This document shows positions 34,604-43,041 of a stretch of DNA of 64,000 nt, one piece after another. Below the pieces are notes generated by a model. The model did not search any database. It worked only from the letters and a program-made list of their open reading frames with translations, and had not been told where the DNA came from. The position numbers were made by a program, and so were the translations under genes. Every line of letters begins with the position of its first letter. The first letter of the stretch is position 1. This stretch comes from Actinomycetes bacterium (GTDB taxonomy: Bacteria > Actinomycetota > Acidimicrobiia > Acidimicrobiales > Ilumatobacteraceae), in contig JANXUF010000033.1 in NCBI GenBank assembly GCA_025356335.1, forward strand, positions 62,001 to 126,000, given 5' to 3'.

Positions 34604-35267
34604 CTGTGTTCACCAGCCGGGATACGCCGACGAAGTTGGTCAACAACTGCAGTCCGGCAGCTGCCGATTTCTCCGGATGGAACTGCGTCGCGAAGACAGA
34701 ACCACGCCGGAACGCCGCATTCAACGTCGATCCGTATTCGACCGTCGCAGCGATGTCAGCGGGATCCTCCGGCACGCCGTGCAGCGAATGCACGAAGTAC
34801 AGCCACGGCGAACTGCCGAGACCTGCGAACATCGGGTCGCCACGGTGTGCGTCGCCGATCGACAGCTGATTCCACTGCATCTGCGGGCGCTTGACACCTG
34901 CTGGTATCCATCGGATCGCGCCCGGAATGATGCCGAGTCCCGGCTCGGACGGCGCTTCCTCGCTCATCCCGAAGAGCATCTGCATCCCGACGCAGATGCC
35001 GAGGAATGGACGGCCGTCGCCGGCTGCGCCAACGGCGAGATCGGCAAGACCCGCAGCATGGAGCGACCGCATACATGCACCGAAGTTCCCGACGCCGGGC
35101 AGCACGACGGAATCAGCGGCGGCGATCAGACCCGGATCGTTCGTCAATCTGGCGTCAGCGCCACAATGCTCCAACGCCCGCTCCGCCGATCGCAGATTTC
35201 CGATGCCATAGTCGAGGACGGCAACCAGCGGGCGTCGATCCGGCCGTGCCTGGAGGGTCTCGGTCAC
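34596..35267 (-). CDS. hisH: Imidazole glycerol phosphate synthase, glutaminase subunit
   Basis: A 223-residue class I amidotransferase. Nucleophile Cys92 is in 'LGICVGMQMLF'; the His/Glu pair is in 'TQFHPEKS'. 'VLDYGIGNLRSAERALEHCG' is the HisH N-terminus. It supplies ammonia to HisF. Start and hisB stop form ATGA. Confidence 0.96.
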   Translation of the reverse strand: MTETLQARPDRRPLVAVLDYGIGNLRSAERALEHCGADARLTNDPGLIAAADSVVLPGVGNFGACMRSLHAAGLADLAVGAAGDGRPFLGICVGMQMLFGMSEEAPSEPGLGIIPGAIRWIPAGVKRPQMQWNQLSIGDAHRGDPMFAGLGSSPWLYFVHSLHGVPEDPADIAATVEYGSTLNAAFRRGSVFATQFHPEKSAAAGLQLLTNFVGVSRLVNTDG

Positions 35268-35866
35268 AGCACGCCCTTGGTGGAGGGGATGGAATCGTTC
35301 TCGACCCTGACTGCATCACGAAGTGCACGCGCCACGCCCTTGAAGGTCGCTTCGATGATGTGATGGACGTTCGTCCCGCGGACGAGCGAGACATGCAGTG
35401 TGATCGCCGCTGCGGTTGCGAACGATGCAACGGCGTGCTCGGCCAACGACGGATCGAACGCCGGGCTGCCGAGCGGGATCGCCTCCGGCAGCTTCACATC
35501 CCAGACGACATAGGGACGGCCGGAGAGATCGAGGGCAACATCGACGAGCGCTTCGTCGAGCGGATACCGGCCGCTGGCGAACCGACGGACGCCCGCTTTC
35601 GATCCGAGTGCCTCGCGGAACGCTTCGCCGAGGACGATGGCGACGTCTTCGACCGTGTGATGGGTGTCGATCTGCAGATCGCCGACGGCTTTGATCGTCA
35701 AGTCGAACCCGCCGTGACGGCCGAGCTGGTCCAGCATGTGGTCGTAGAAGGGAATGCCGGTCGAGATGTCGGTGACACCCGATCCATCGAGATCGATCGA
35801 CAGTTCGATCGACGTTTCCTTCGTTGCTCGTGAGCGGGTGGCAACCCGCTGCCTGCCTGTATTCAT
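35264..35866 (-). CDS. hisB: Imidazoleglycerol-phosphate dehydratase
   Basis: A 200-residue dehydratase with the paired metal motifs: 'GIPFYDHMLDQLGRHGGFDL', 'DTHHTVEDVAIVLGEA' and 'FATAAAITLHV'. The DTHHTVED block is diagnostic. Monofunctional, without the phosphatase domain of enterobacterial HisB. The start forms ATGA with hisC and removes 25 spurious N-terminal residues. Confidence 0.96.
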   Translation of the reverse strand: MNTGRQRVATRSRATKETSIELSIDLDGSGVTDISTGIPFYDHMLDQLGRHGGFDLTIKAVGDLQIDTHHTVEDVAIVLGEAFREALGSKAGVRRFASGRYPLDEALVDVALDLSGRPYVVWDVKLPEAIPLGSPAFDPSLAEHAVASFATAAAITLHVSLVRGTNVHHIIEATFKGVARALRDAVRVENDSIPSTKGVL

Positions 35867-36924
35867 GACGAGAGTATCGCCTGTAGCGCCGCGAGGAACT
35901 CGTCGTTTTCGTCGTGCGTTCCGACGGTGACTCGCAGGCACCCTTCGAGCCGTGGCCAGCCGGAGCAGTCACGGATCAGGATGCTGCGGTCGACGAGTTG
36001 CCGCCAGACGTCATGGCCTTCGATCGTGAGCGGGCGGAAGAGGATGAAGTTGGCACCGCTCGGCCAGACCTGTACCGGCAGCGCAGTCAGCGCGGCGGCG
36101 ATGCGTTCGCGCTCGCCGACGATCTGCCTGACTCGTTCGTCCATCTCGTCGGTGAACCGCAGCGCCAGGCGACCGGCGTGCTGCTTGGCGGTATCGAGGT
36201 GATACGGCAGCACGACCTTCTCGAGTTCCGACACCAACCACGACGGGCCGACGAGATAGCCGAGGCGCGCCGCCGCCATCGACCATGTCTTGGAAAACGT
36301 TCTGGTGACGACCAACGGCAGTTCCTCGTCCAGCAGCTCGAGCGCCGACCAGTCGGCGAATTGCCCGTACGCCTCATCGACGACGACCAGCCCTGGTGCC
36401 CGATCGAGGAGGTGATGAACGTTCTCCGCCGGCTCGACCATGCCGGTGGGATTGTTGGGCGAGCAGAGGAACGTGATCACCGGCTGAGCGCTGTCGATGA
36501 CCCGGTCGACCTCCGCCAGATCGAGCCTGAAGTCATCGGCACGCTCTCCCTCGACCACGGTCGCTCCGCTGATCCTGGCGAGATGACCGTGGAGCTGATA
36601 GGTCGGCTCGAAGGTCGCGACGGTGCGACCGGCCCCCGCGAATGTCAGGAGCAACGTCTGCAGCACCTCGTTCGAGCCGTTGGCCACGAACACCTGTGAC
36701 TCGTCGACGTGATGTGATTCGCCGATCGCCTGGCGCAGCGCCGTTGCCGCCCTGTCAGGGTATCGATGCCATTCGATGCGGGAGATCTCACCGGCGTAGG
36801 CGTCGCGCCATGCGTCCGGCGGCGCTGCAGGTGACTCGTTGGTGTTCAGCCTGACCCTGACGGACACCTGGGCAGAGTGGTAGCCCTCCATCGCTCGGAG
36901 GTCGTCACGAATCGGGATGCGCAC
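35863..36924 (-). CDS. hisC: Histidinol-phosphate aminotransferase
   Basis: A 353-residue PLP enzyme of the fold I aminotransferase group. 'RLNTNESPAAPP', 'IEWHRYPDRAATALRQAI', 'FLCSPNNPTGMV', 'VVVDEAYGQFADWSALELL', and the PLP lysine in 'TRTFSKTWSMAAARLGYLVG'. The start is a GTG before 'RIPIRDDLRAMEGYHSAQ'; an in-frame ATG lies 11 codons in. It opens the visible his cluster; the usual hisD is not upstream. Confidence 0.93.
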   Translation of the reverse strand: MRIPIRDDLRAMEGYHSAQVSVRVRLNTNESPAAPPDAWRDAYAGEISRIEWHRYPDRAATALRQAIGESHHVDESQVFVANGSNEVLQTLLLTFAGAGRTVATFEPTYQLHGHLARISGATVVEGERADDFRLDLAEVDRVIDSAQPVITFLCSPNNPTGMVEPAENVHHLLDRAPGLVVVDEAYGQFADWSALELLDEELPLVVTRTFSKTWSMAAARLGYLVGPSWLVSELEKVVLPYHLDTAKQHAGRLALRFTDEMDERVRQIVGERERIAAALTALPVQVWPSGANFILFRPLTIEGHDVWRQLVDRSILIRDCSGWPRLEGCLRVTVGTHDENDEFLAALQAILSS

Positions 36925-37053
36925 GGGACCGAGACTATGCGGGCGATCTCGGATTCCGAGCGTGCATCGACCGGCGATATCGGCCCCGCCGTCCGATGCA
37001 CGTGTTTGCCACGGCCCGTGCCGTTCTCCGTGACTGGCCGCCAGACTGAGCCG

Positions 37054-37257
37054 ATGTCGCAGACACTGACCGCCGAACTCGCATCGCTCAGCATCGCCTC
37101 CGACACATTGCGCGACCGGGTCGGTGCCTTGACCGGCAACCTCTCCGGAGCGAATCACGAGCACATCGTGCTGGTGCTCTACGAGGTCGAGCGGGCGCTG
37201 TTGTCGGCCAGCCGCCAACTGGCACGCGCCGAGCGATTGTCACGCACGGTGCGCTAG
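37054..37257 (+). CDS. Small hypothetical protein
   Basis: A 67-residue predicted helical protein ('MSQTLTAELASLSIASDTLR', 'VLVLYEVERALLSASRQLAR') without cysteines, signal or membrane segment. The composition and heptad-like leucines look protein-like, but the ribosome site is weak. Divergent from hisC. Function unknown. Confidence 0.5.
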   Translation: MSQTLTAELASLSIASDTLRDRVGALTGNLSGANHEHIVLVLYEVERALLSASRQLARAERLSRTVR

Positions 37258-37316
37258 TGGGCCCGGTCGAGCCGGATCGACCGCATCATCGGTCCGCCGT
37301 CCCCGGTCGGCCGTGA

Positions 37317-37421
37317 CGGTGGGAGACGGCTCCCCGAGGGAAGCCGTCTCACCGTAGCGAAGCCAGGCGGCGGTCCCGGCATTCGCCCGCAAACCAGGTG
37401 GCGGGAACCTGGTTGGTGAAA
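37317..37421 (-). ncRNA. Structured RNA candidate, HEARO (IscB-associated)-like
   Basis: Between the convergent small gene and nth the minus strand reads, just after a GTGA: hairpin AACCAGGT/ACCTGGTT with loop 'tcccgcc'; then 'gcgggcgaatgccgggacc', whose first GCGGG can pair back with the loop (pseudoknot); then 'ttcgctacggtgagacggc' opening a 16-bp interrupted hairpin closed by 'gccgtctcccaccg'. This compact layout, the GTGA boundary and the remembered consensus suggest an ORF-less HEARO (IscB-type omega) RNA. The upstream minus strand has a possible -10 TATAGT. The family name is unverified; strong structure is directly visible. Confidence 0.4.
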
Positions 37422-37443
37422 TCACTATACACCGCCGGAGAAT

Positions 37444-38355
37444 TCACGCAACTACAACGTGACGAGGTGGCCGACGCCGCTCCGGCCGCGTCGGCAACTG
37501 CGATGAGGGACACAACGGTTCGAGCAGGCATTCGGCGCACAACGGCTTCTTGGCGGCACAGATCCTTCGACCGTGAAGGATCAGCCGCAGACTGAAATCG
37601 CCCCATTCGGCTTTCGGGAGCAGCGTGCCGAGTTCCGTCTCGACCTTGACGGCGTCCTCCTCGACCGTCAGCCCGAGACGGCGCGAGAGCCGCCCGACAT
37701 GGGTGTCGACCGGGAGTCCCGGCAGGCGGAAGGCGACCGAACGAACGACATTGGCGGTCTTGCGTCCGACACCGGGCAGTGTCACGAGATCCTCGAGCGC
37801 CGTCGGCACGTCGCCGTCGAACCGCTCGAGCAGCGCCTGCGCCATGCCGATGACGCTGCGGGTCTTGGCCTGATAGAAGCCCGTCGAGCGAATGATCTCC
37901 TCGACCTCGCCGGGATCGGCACGTGCGAGCGAGATCGGATCGGGAAATCGCCCGAAGAGCCGCGGCGTCACCGTGTTGACGCGGACATCCGTGGTCTGTG
38001 CCGACAGGATCGTCGCTGTGAGCAACTCGAACGGATTGCGATGGTCCAGTTCGCAGAGCGCATCCGGATAGAGCTCCGCCAGGAGCGACGAGATCGCTCT
38101 CGCTCTTCCCTTCTGTGTTCGCGGCGTTCCGATCCGCTCAGGGTAACTGTCGACCGTCGGAACGAATCGGTCGGCGATACCGTCACTGCCGTGTGGCAGA
38201 TCAAGACGACGGATGAGCTCCCCGCTGAATCCGAGGTGCTCGATCGACTGGTCGGCGGCTCTCGGCGGTCGGACAACGGCACCGGCGACGACGGGATCAC
38301 CGGCGGCCCGACGGAGCCGCAACTCAACGACGAATTGATGGTCCAATTCCGTCAT
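37444..38355 (-). CDS. nth: Endonuclease III (DNA glycosylase/AP lyase)
   Basis: Base-excision enzyme. 'NPFELLTATILSAQTTDVRV', the helix-hairpin-helix 'LVTLPGVGRKTANVV' with the catalytic Lys, 'LPVDTHVGRLSRRLG' with the catalytic Asp, and the [4Fe-4S] ligands C-x6-C-x2-C-x5-C in 'CAAKKPLCAECLLEPLC'. The core starts only near residue 80 of this ORF. The start is uncertain: 38355 is the only in-frame ATG, and it overlaps mshD head to head by about 165 bp; a downstream TTG/CTG start is possible. The tail after the cluster is basic. Confidence 0.9.
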   Translation of the reverse strand: MTELDHQFVVELRLRRAAGDPVVAGAVVRPPRAADQSIEHLGFSGELIRRLDLPHGSDGIADRFVPTVDSYPERIGTPRTQKGRARAISSLLAELYPDALCELDHRNPFELLTATILSAQTTDVRVNTVTPRLFGRFPDPISLARADPGEVEEIIRSTGFYQAKTRSVIGMAQALLERFDGDVPTALEDLVTLPGVGRKTANVVRSVAFRLPGLPVDTHVGRLSRRLGLTVEEDAVKVETELGTLLPKAEWGDFSLRLILHGRRICAAKKPLCAECLLEPLCPSSQLPTRPERRRPPRHVVVA

Positions 38356-39177
38356 CGGGGTGGCGACGGATTTGTCGCCACCGTCGCCAAGGACGGCGCT
38401 GGTGCACTCGTCGGGTACGGCCAGGCGTCACGCTCGACGCATGGCTGGACGATCGGCGCGGTGATCGACCGCGGCGTGCAGCCGGCCGACCGCGAATCCA
38501 TCTCCACGGCGTTGTTCGGCAGTCTGTTCTCGGCGGTCGCCGGTTCCGGCGGCGGAGAGGTCACGTGGTGGGCACCGAGAGCCACGTCCGCAGACGAGGA
38601 CTTGGCACGAACATTCGGGATGACACCGGCTCGAACTCTGCTGGAGATGCGGTGTCCACTCCCGCTCGACGCGTCCGTCGTCGCCGGTGCCGAATCGTCC
38701 GCCACGCCGCCGTTCGTCACCCGGCCGTTCGTCCTCGGCCAGGACGACGATGCATGGCTCTCGGTCAACAATCGAGCCTTCGCCGGCCATCACGAGCAGG
38801 GCGGCTGGACGCTCGCCACGTTGCATACCCGGTTGTCCGAGCCGTGGTTCGCCGCCGAGGATCTGTTGCTCCACGAACTCGACGGCCGTCTCGCCGGTTT
38901 CTGCTGGATGAAGCTGCACACGCGTACGGGTTCCGACTCAGCACCGCTCGGCGAGATCTATGTGATCGGGGTCGATCCGGATTGTGCCGGCGTTGGCCTC
39001 GGCCGGTCGCTGGCAGTTGCCGGATACCGGCACATCACCGCTCGTGGGGCAGGAACGGCGATGCTCTACGTCGACGACGACAACGTCAAGGCAATCCACC
39101 TCTACGAATCACTCGGTCTGCGCGTCTCCCGTCGCGACGTGGCCTACGTGACGACGGTGCCAGGTCGATTCTCCTGA
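38191..39177 (+). CDS. mshD: Mycothiol synthase
   Basis: A 328-residue protein of two GNAT acetyltransferase domains that acetylates Cys-GlcN-Ins in the last step of mycothiol synthesis. The C-terminal active domain shows 'VNNRAFAGHHEQGGWTLATL', 'GEIYVIGVDPDCAGVGLGRS' and 'AMLYVDDDNVKAIHLYESLG', close to M. tuberculosis MshD as I recall it. The GTG start is placed so that the N-terminal domain matches family length; the track ORF runs antisense through nth. Mycothiol marks the host as an actinobacterium. Confidence 0.9.
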   Translation: MWQIKTTDELPAESEVLDRLVGGSRRSDNGTGDDGITGGPTEPQLNDELMVQFRHRGGDGFVATVAKDGAGALVGYGQASRSTHGWTIGAVIDRGVQPADRESISTALFGSLFSAVAGSGGGEVTWWAPRATSADEDLARTFGMTPARTLLEMRCPLPLDASVVAGAESSATPPFVTRPFVLGQDDDAWLSVNNRAFAGHHEQGGWTLATLHTRLSEPWFAAEDLLLHELDGRLAGFCWMKLHTRTGSDSAPLGEIYVIGVDPDCAGVGLGRSLAVAGYRHITARGAGTAMLYVDDDNVKAIHLYESLGLRVSRRDVAYVTTVPGRFS

Positions 39178-39225
39178 TTGGTCGACGTCGCCGTCCAACG
39201 CAGAGTTCGCGCAGGGACGCCGGGC

Positions 39226-39720
39226 TCAGATCACGACGTGGCCGTACATCTCGCCGAGCGGATCGCTGATCAGTTCGAGGCGGGCGCCGTCGGGATCGAA
39301 GAAGTAGATCGAAGTCCCGTCGATGTGCGCGTAGTCGATCGAGGCAGCGTCGAGCTTGTCCTTGAGGAGTTGCCACCTCTCCGGTTCGACGGAGATGGCG
39401 AGGTGATGCAACCCTCCGAGCACCTCGGCGTAGGGCCCGAGATCGAGCCCAGGCATATCGAAGAAGGCGAGCGCGTTGCCGTTGCCGATGTCGAAGAAGA
39501 AGTGTGTCGAACCGGGATAGTCGCGGTTCTCGAACATGTCGGTGAGCGGGAACTCGAGGAGGTCCTGGTAAAAGCGGACCGTCGCCTCGACATCGGACGA
39601 CAGCAGCGCGACGTGATGGACGCCGCGCGCTGCAGGGACTGGTCGTTGGTCGTGCGGCAGCAGGTGCGCCGTCCGAATGCGATCTCGTTCAGCTGTGTAG
39701 TGCTCGCGCGAATTGGTCAT
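39226..39720 (-). CDS. VOC (glyoxalase) family protein
   Basis: A 164-residue VOC domain: 'ARGVHHVALLSSDVEATVRF', 'YQDLLEFPLTDMFENRDYPG', 'LGGLHHLAISVEPERWQLLK', 'IYFFDPDGARLELISD'. Metal-ligand His and Glu positions are kept. The start is one of two adjacent ATGs (39723, 39720). A TACAAT -10 box lies only about 12 bp upstream, so the mRNA may be leaderless or nearly so. Divergent from the M3 oligopeptidase gene; substrate unknown. Confidence 0.8.
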   Translation of the reverse strand: MTNSREHYTAERDRIRTAHLLPHDQRPVPAARGVHHVALLSSDVEATVRFYQDLLEFPLTDMFENRDYPGSTHFFFDIGNGNALAFFDMPGLDLGPYAEVLGGLHHLAISVEPERWQLLKDKLDAASIDYAHIDGTSIYFFDPDGARLELISDPLGEMYGHVVI

Positions 39721-39799
39721 CATCGGTGTGGAGATTGTATCCGGATCCGAGTGCGCCTGACCAGGAGTCGATCGGCTCGATTGCTGCCACACTGCAGCG

Positions 39800-41638
39800 A
39801 TGACTGCGCTCCACGAACCGGCCTCCACCGAAGAGGCGCTCCCCCGTTGGTCCTTCGCCGACGTCTACGACTCGCTCGACGGCCGGGCGTTCGTCGGCGA
39901 TTTCGAAGGCCTCGAGGCCGATATCACCCGCACGCTCGGCCTCTTCGACGAACTCGGGATCAAGGCGATCGAACCGCGGCCGGTGACGCCCGCCGACGTC
40001 GAGGCCATCGAACGGGCGCTACCCGAGATGAACCGCACCAACGAGACGCTGATGCGGCTGTTCACCTGCGTCGAAACCACCGTCGCTGCGAACACTCGCG
40101 ACAGCGCAGCGCAAGCGTTGAGCAGCCGCCTGCATGCGCTCGACGCGTCGCTCAGCCCGCTCGAGACGCGACTCGCCAACTGGGTCAACGCGCTCGGCGT
40201 CGACGGACTGGCCGCCGCAAGTCCCCAGGCCGACGACCACCGCGGTCCATTGAACCGTCTCGCTGCCCGCGCCGCACATCAGATGAGCGAGCCTGAGGAA
40301 GCGCTGTACTCGGAGTTGTCGACGACGGGCCGCAGCTCGTGGGTGAGTCTGCATGCGGACATCACCTCGCAGCTGTCGGCGACGGTCATACTCGGAGACG
40401 GCATGAGCGAGACGATGCCGATGGCGTCGGTCCGTGGTCTCAGCAACCATCGCGATCCCGACATGCGCCACGCCGCCTATCGCGCCGAGATGCAGACGTG
40501 GCCGACGGTCGCCGTGCCATGTGCCGCGGCGTTGAACGCCATCAAGGGGGATGCCGTGATCGTCAACCGCCGCCGCAACTGGGAGCATCACCTCGACGCC
40601 TCGCTGTACGCAAACTCGATCAGCCGCCCGACCTTCGAAGCGATGCAGTCTGCCGTCGTTTCCAGCCTTCCCGATCTTCGCCGGTGGATGCGCATCAAAT
40701 CGGCGGCACACGGCCATGCCGGAGCGCTGGCATGGTGGGACCTCGTCGCTCCGCTGCCGATCGAGCAGGGTGCGATCGATTTCGACACCGGTGTCGGCAT
40801 CGTCACCGACGCCTTCACCAGCTACAGCGACCGGCTCGGCAGACTTCCCGGCCGTGCACTGGCGGAGCATTGGATCGATGCCGAGGCTCGCGACGGCAAG
40901 GTCGGTGGAGCCTTCTGCGCGTCCTTCGTCGACGATCGTTCACTGGTACTGCTCAATTGGCGCGATTCGATGGACAGTGTGCAGACACTCGCGCACGAAC
41001 TCGGCCACGCCTATCACAACACGCAATTGGCCGAGCGAACGATGCTGCAGAAGCAGTTGCCGATGGCACTTGCCGAAACCGCAAGCATCTTCTGCGAGAC
41101 ACTCGTCGTCGAAGCAGGGCTGCAACGCGTCAGTGGCGCGGCGCGCCTGGCGTTACTCGACGTCGATCTCATCGGCACGAACCAGATCGTCGTCGACATC
41201 CACAGTCGATTCCTGTTCGAATCCGCCGTCTACGAGCGGCGGGCGAAATCGAAGATCGGCGTCGAAGAGTTCTCGGAGATGATGGTCGAAGCACAACTCG
41301 CGGCGTATGGCGACGGCCTCGACCAGACCACCGCCCATCCGTATATGTGGGCGGTCAAGCCACACTATTACGGCAGCAGTTTCTACAACTGGCCCTATAC
41401 CTTCGGAGCACTGTTCGGTCTCGGCCTCTACCAACAATTCGGGAACGATCCGCAGCAGTTCCGTCTCGGCTACGACGACCTGCTGTCGCGCTGCGGGATG
41501 GCGACGGCCGAGCAACTCGGTTCGCAGTTCGGCATCGACGTCACCGACGTCTCCTTCTGGACGGCGAGCCTCGACGTTGTCCGCCAACGCATCACCGAAT
41601 ACGAGCGCCTCGCCGGAGAACTCGGCCTGATCAGCTGA
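39800..41638 (+). CDS. M3 family oligoendopeptidase (PepF-like)
   Basis: A 612-residue zinc oligopeptidase. The HExxH motif is in 'LAHELGHAYHNTQL' (His399-His403) and the third ligand Glu in the following helix 'LAETASIFCETLVVE'. The N-terminal helical domain ('WSFADVYDSLDGRAFVGDFE') is of the oligoendopeptidase F type. It should cut short cytoplasmic peptides. Divergent from the VOC gene, convergent with nothing; rlmN follows after a palindrome. Confidence 0.92.
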   Translation: MTALHEPASTEEALPRWSFADVYDSLDGRAFVGDFEGLEADITRTLGLFDELGIKAIEPRPVTPADVEAIERALPEMNRTNETLMRLFTCVETTVAANTRDSAAQALSSRLHALDASLSPLETRLANWVNALGVDGLAAASPQADDHRGPLNRLAARAAHQMSEPEEALYSELSTTGRSSWVSLHADITSQLSATVILGDGMSETMPMASVRGLSNHRDPDMRHAAYRAEMQTWPTVAVPCAAALNAIKGDAVIVNRRRNWEHHLDASLYANSISRPTFEAMQSAVVSSLPDLRRWMRIKSAAHGHAGALAWWDLVAPLPIEQGAIDFDTGVGIVTDAFTSYSDRLGRLPGRALAEHWIDAEARDGKVGGAFCASFVDDRSLVLLNWRDSMDSVQTLAHELGHAYHNTQLAERTMLQKQLPMALAETASIFCETLVVEAGLQRVSGAARLALLDVDLIGTNQIVVDIHSRFLFESAVYERRAKSKIGVEEFSEMMVEAQLAAYGDGLDQTTAHPYMWAVKPHYYGSSFYNWPYTFGALFGLGLYQQFGNDPQQFRLGYDDLLSRCGMATAEQLGSQFGIDVTDVSFWTASLDVVRQRITEYERLAGELGLIS

Positions 41639-41654
41639 CCGCCACCTCATCTCA

Positions 41655-41709
41655 CCGTCCCGAGTCACGAGAAATCGCAGCCGTCGCGAGATCCGGTGAC
41701 TCGGGACGG
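41655..41709. repeat. Palindromic element, copy B
   Basis: Perfect 14-bp arms 'ccgtcccgagtcac' and 'gtgactcgggacgg' enclose 27 nt containing 'tcgc...gcga'. The central 47 bp (41660-41706) align without gaps to copy A at 33304-33350. It ends 37 bp before the rlmN start and could also act as the terminator of the oligopeptidase gene. Confidence 0.8.
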
Positions 41710-41746
41710 CCTCGCCCCACTGGCCGTCGCCGTTAGCCTGGGATGT

Positions 41747-42790
41747 ATGGCAGGCAGATACGACTACGACCGGGCAGCGCTCGGTGAGCTGCTCGCCGAT
41801 CAGCCGCGCTACCGGCTCGACCAACTGTGGAGCGGGCTGTACGAACACCTCGCAGAACCAACGGCGATCACCGGTCTGCCGGCAGCGTTGCGCGCCAGGC
41901 TCGACGAAGTACTGCCGACATCGTTGACGGAAGTCGCACGCCAGTCGACGCCAGGTGGTGAGACCGTCAAGTTCCTGTGGCACCTCGAAGGGGGTGCGCA
42001 GATCGAGTCGGTGCTGATGCTCTATCGCGACCGGGCGACCGTCTGCGTCAGCACACAGGCAGGCTGCGCGATGGCGTGCGGATTCTGTGCAACCGGACAG
42101 GCAGGTTTCACCAGGCAGTTGACCGTCGGCGAGATCGTCGAACAGGTGATCCTCGCCTCACGCCAGGCACGGTTGGCGGACCGCCGCGTGTCGAACGTCG
42201 TCTTCATGGGGATGGGCGAGCCGCTCGCCAACGAGGAAGCGGTGTGGGGTGCCGTCGAGCGCCTCCACAGTGCGGTCGGCCTCTCCGCTCGACACCTGAC
42301 GATTTCGACAGTCGGGCTCGTTCCGGGTATCCGTAAGCTCGGCGACCGTCCGCTCCCCGTCAATCTCGCTGTCTCACTGCATGCCGCCAACGACGCACTG
42401 CGCAGCGAACTCGTGCCGATCAACAGGCGCTACCCGCTCGAGGTGCTGATGCAGGCATGCGCAGAATACCTCGCCAAGAAGAACCGCAGGCTGTCGTTCG
42501 AGTGGGCACTGATCGACGGCGTCAACGATCGCCAATCCGACGCCGTAGAACTGTCACGACTCTGCCGCGGCCTGCCTTTGCATGCGCACGTCAACCTCAT
42601 CCCACTGAACCCGACGCCGGGCTGGCCAACCAAGGGTACGCCACTCTCCCGTGTCCACGACTTCTGTCACCAGCTGGAGTCACTCGGCGTCAACGCCACC
42701 GTCCGGCAGAATCGCGGCACCGACATCGAAGCAGCCTGCGGCCAATTGGCCGCAGGCCAACCCGTGACCCTCGGCTCGACCCGCCGCTGA
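41747..42790 (+). CDS. rlmN: 23S rRNA (adenine2503-C2)-methyltransferase
   Basis: A 347-residue radical-SAM methyltransferase. The cluster motif CxxxCxxC is 'CAMACGFC' (Cys107, 111, 114). 'VVFMGMGEPLAN', 'LAVSLHAANDALRSELVPIN' and 'VRQNRGTDIEAACGQLA' with the C-terminal catalytic Cys are typical. The start at 41747 is chosen because the family N-terminus begins there and the longer ORF would start inside the palindrome. Confidence 0.95.
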   Translation: MAGRYDYDRAALGELLADQPRYRLDQLWSGLYEHLAEPTAITGLPAALRARLDEVLPTSLTEVARQSTPGGETVKFLWHLEGGAQIESVLMLYRDRATVCVSTQAGCAMACGFCATGQAGFTRQLTVGEIVEQVILASRQARLADRRVSNVVFMGMGEPLANEEAVWGAVERLHSAVGLSARHLTISTVGLVPGIRKLGDRPLPVNLAVSLHAANDALRSELVPINRRYPLEVLMQACAEYLAKKNRRLSFEWALIDGVNDRQSDAVELSRLCRGLPLHAHVNLIPLNPTPGWPTKGTPLSRVHDFCHQLESLGVNATVRQNRGTDIEAACGQLAAGQPVTLGSTRR

Positions 42791-42878
42791 AAACCGCCGG
42801 CCGGCAACGGGCGACAGCACGACGCAACGGGCGCAGGAGGCGATGGGTGAAGCGGCAGCAAACGGTACGACAAGCCGA

Positions 42879-42985
42879 CCCCGTCGGGGAGTACCAGGGG
42901 GCGATAGCCCCTTCGTCCGGCGGGAGGGCCGGCTTGCTGGCGGCCGTTGCAGAGAAAGCGCGCCGAAGCCGCTCCGACAAGCACT
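42879..42985 (+). other. Multi-hairpin intergenic stretch between rlmN and M23 gene
   Basis: In the 251-bp gap between convergent rlmN and the M23 gene, several hairpins follow each other: 'ggtac'...'gtacc' enclosing CGACCCCGTCGGGG, then GGGGC-gata-GCCCC, then 'ccggcgggagggccgg'. Further on GCTCCG/CGGAGC can pair. It may be a bidirectional terminator or an unrecognised RNA. A 72-codon ORF preceded by 'aggaggcg' starts at 42843 but does not look protein-like. Confidence 0.35.
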
Positions 42986-43041
42986 CGACGGAGCGGAGGA
43001 AGCGGAGCGAGGAACGAGCGACCGAGTGACGGAGAAGCCGA

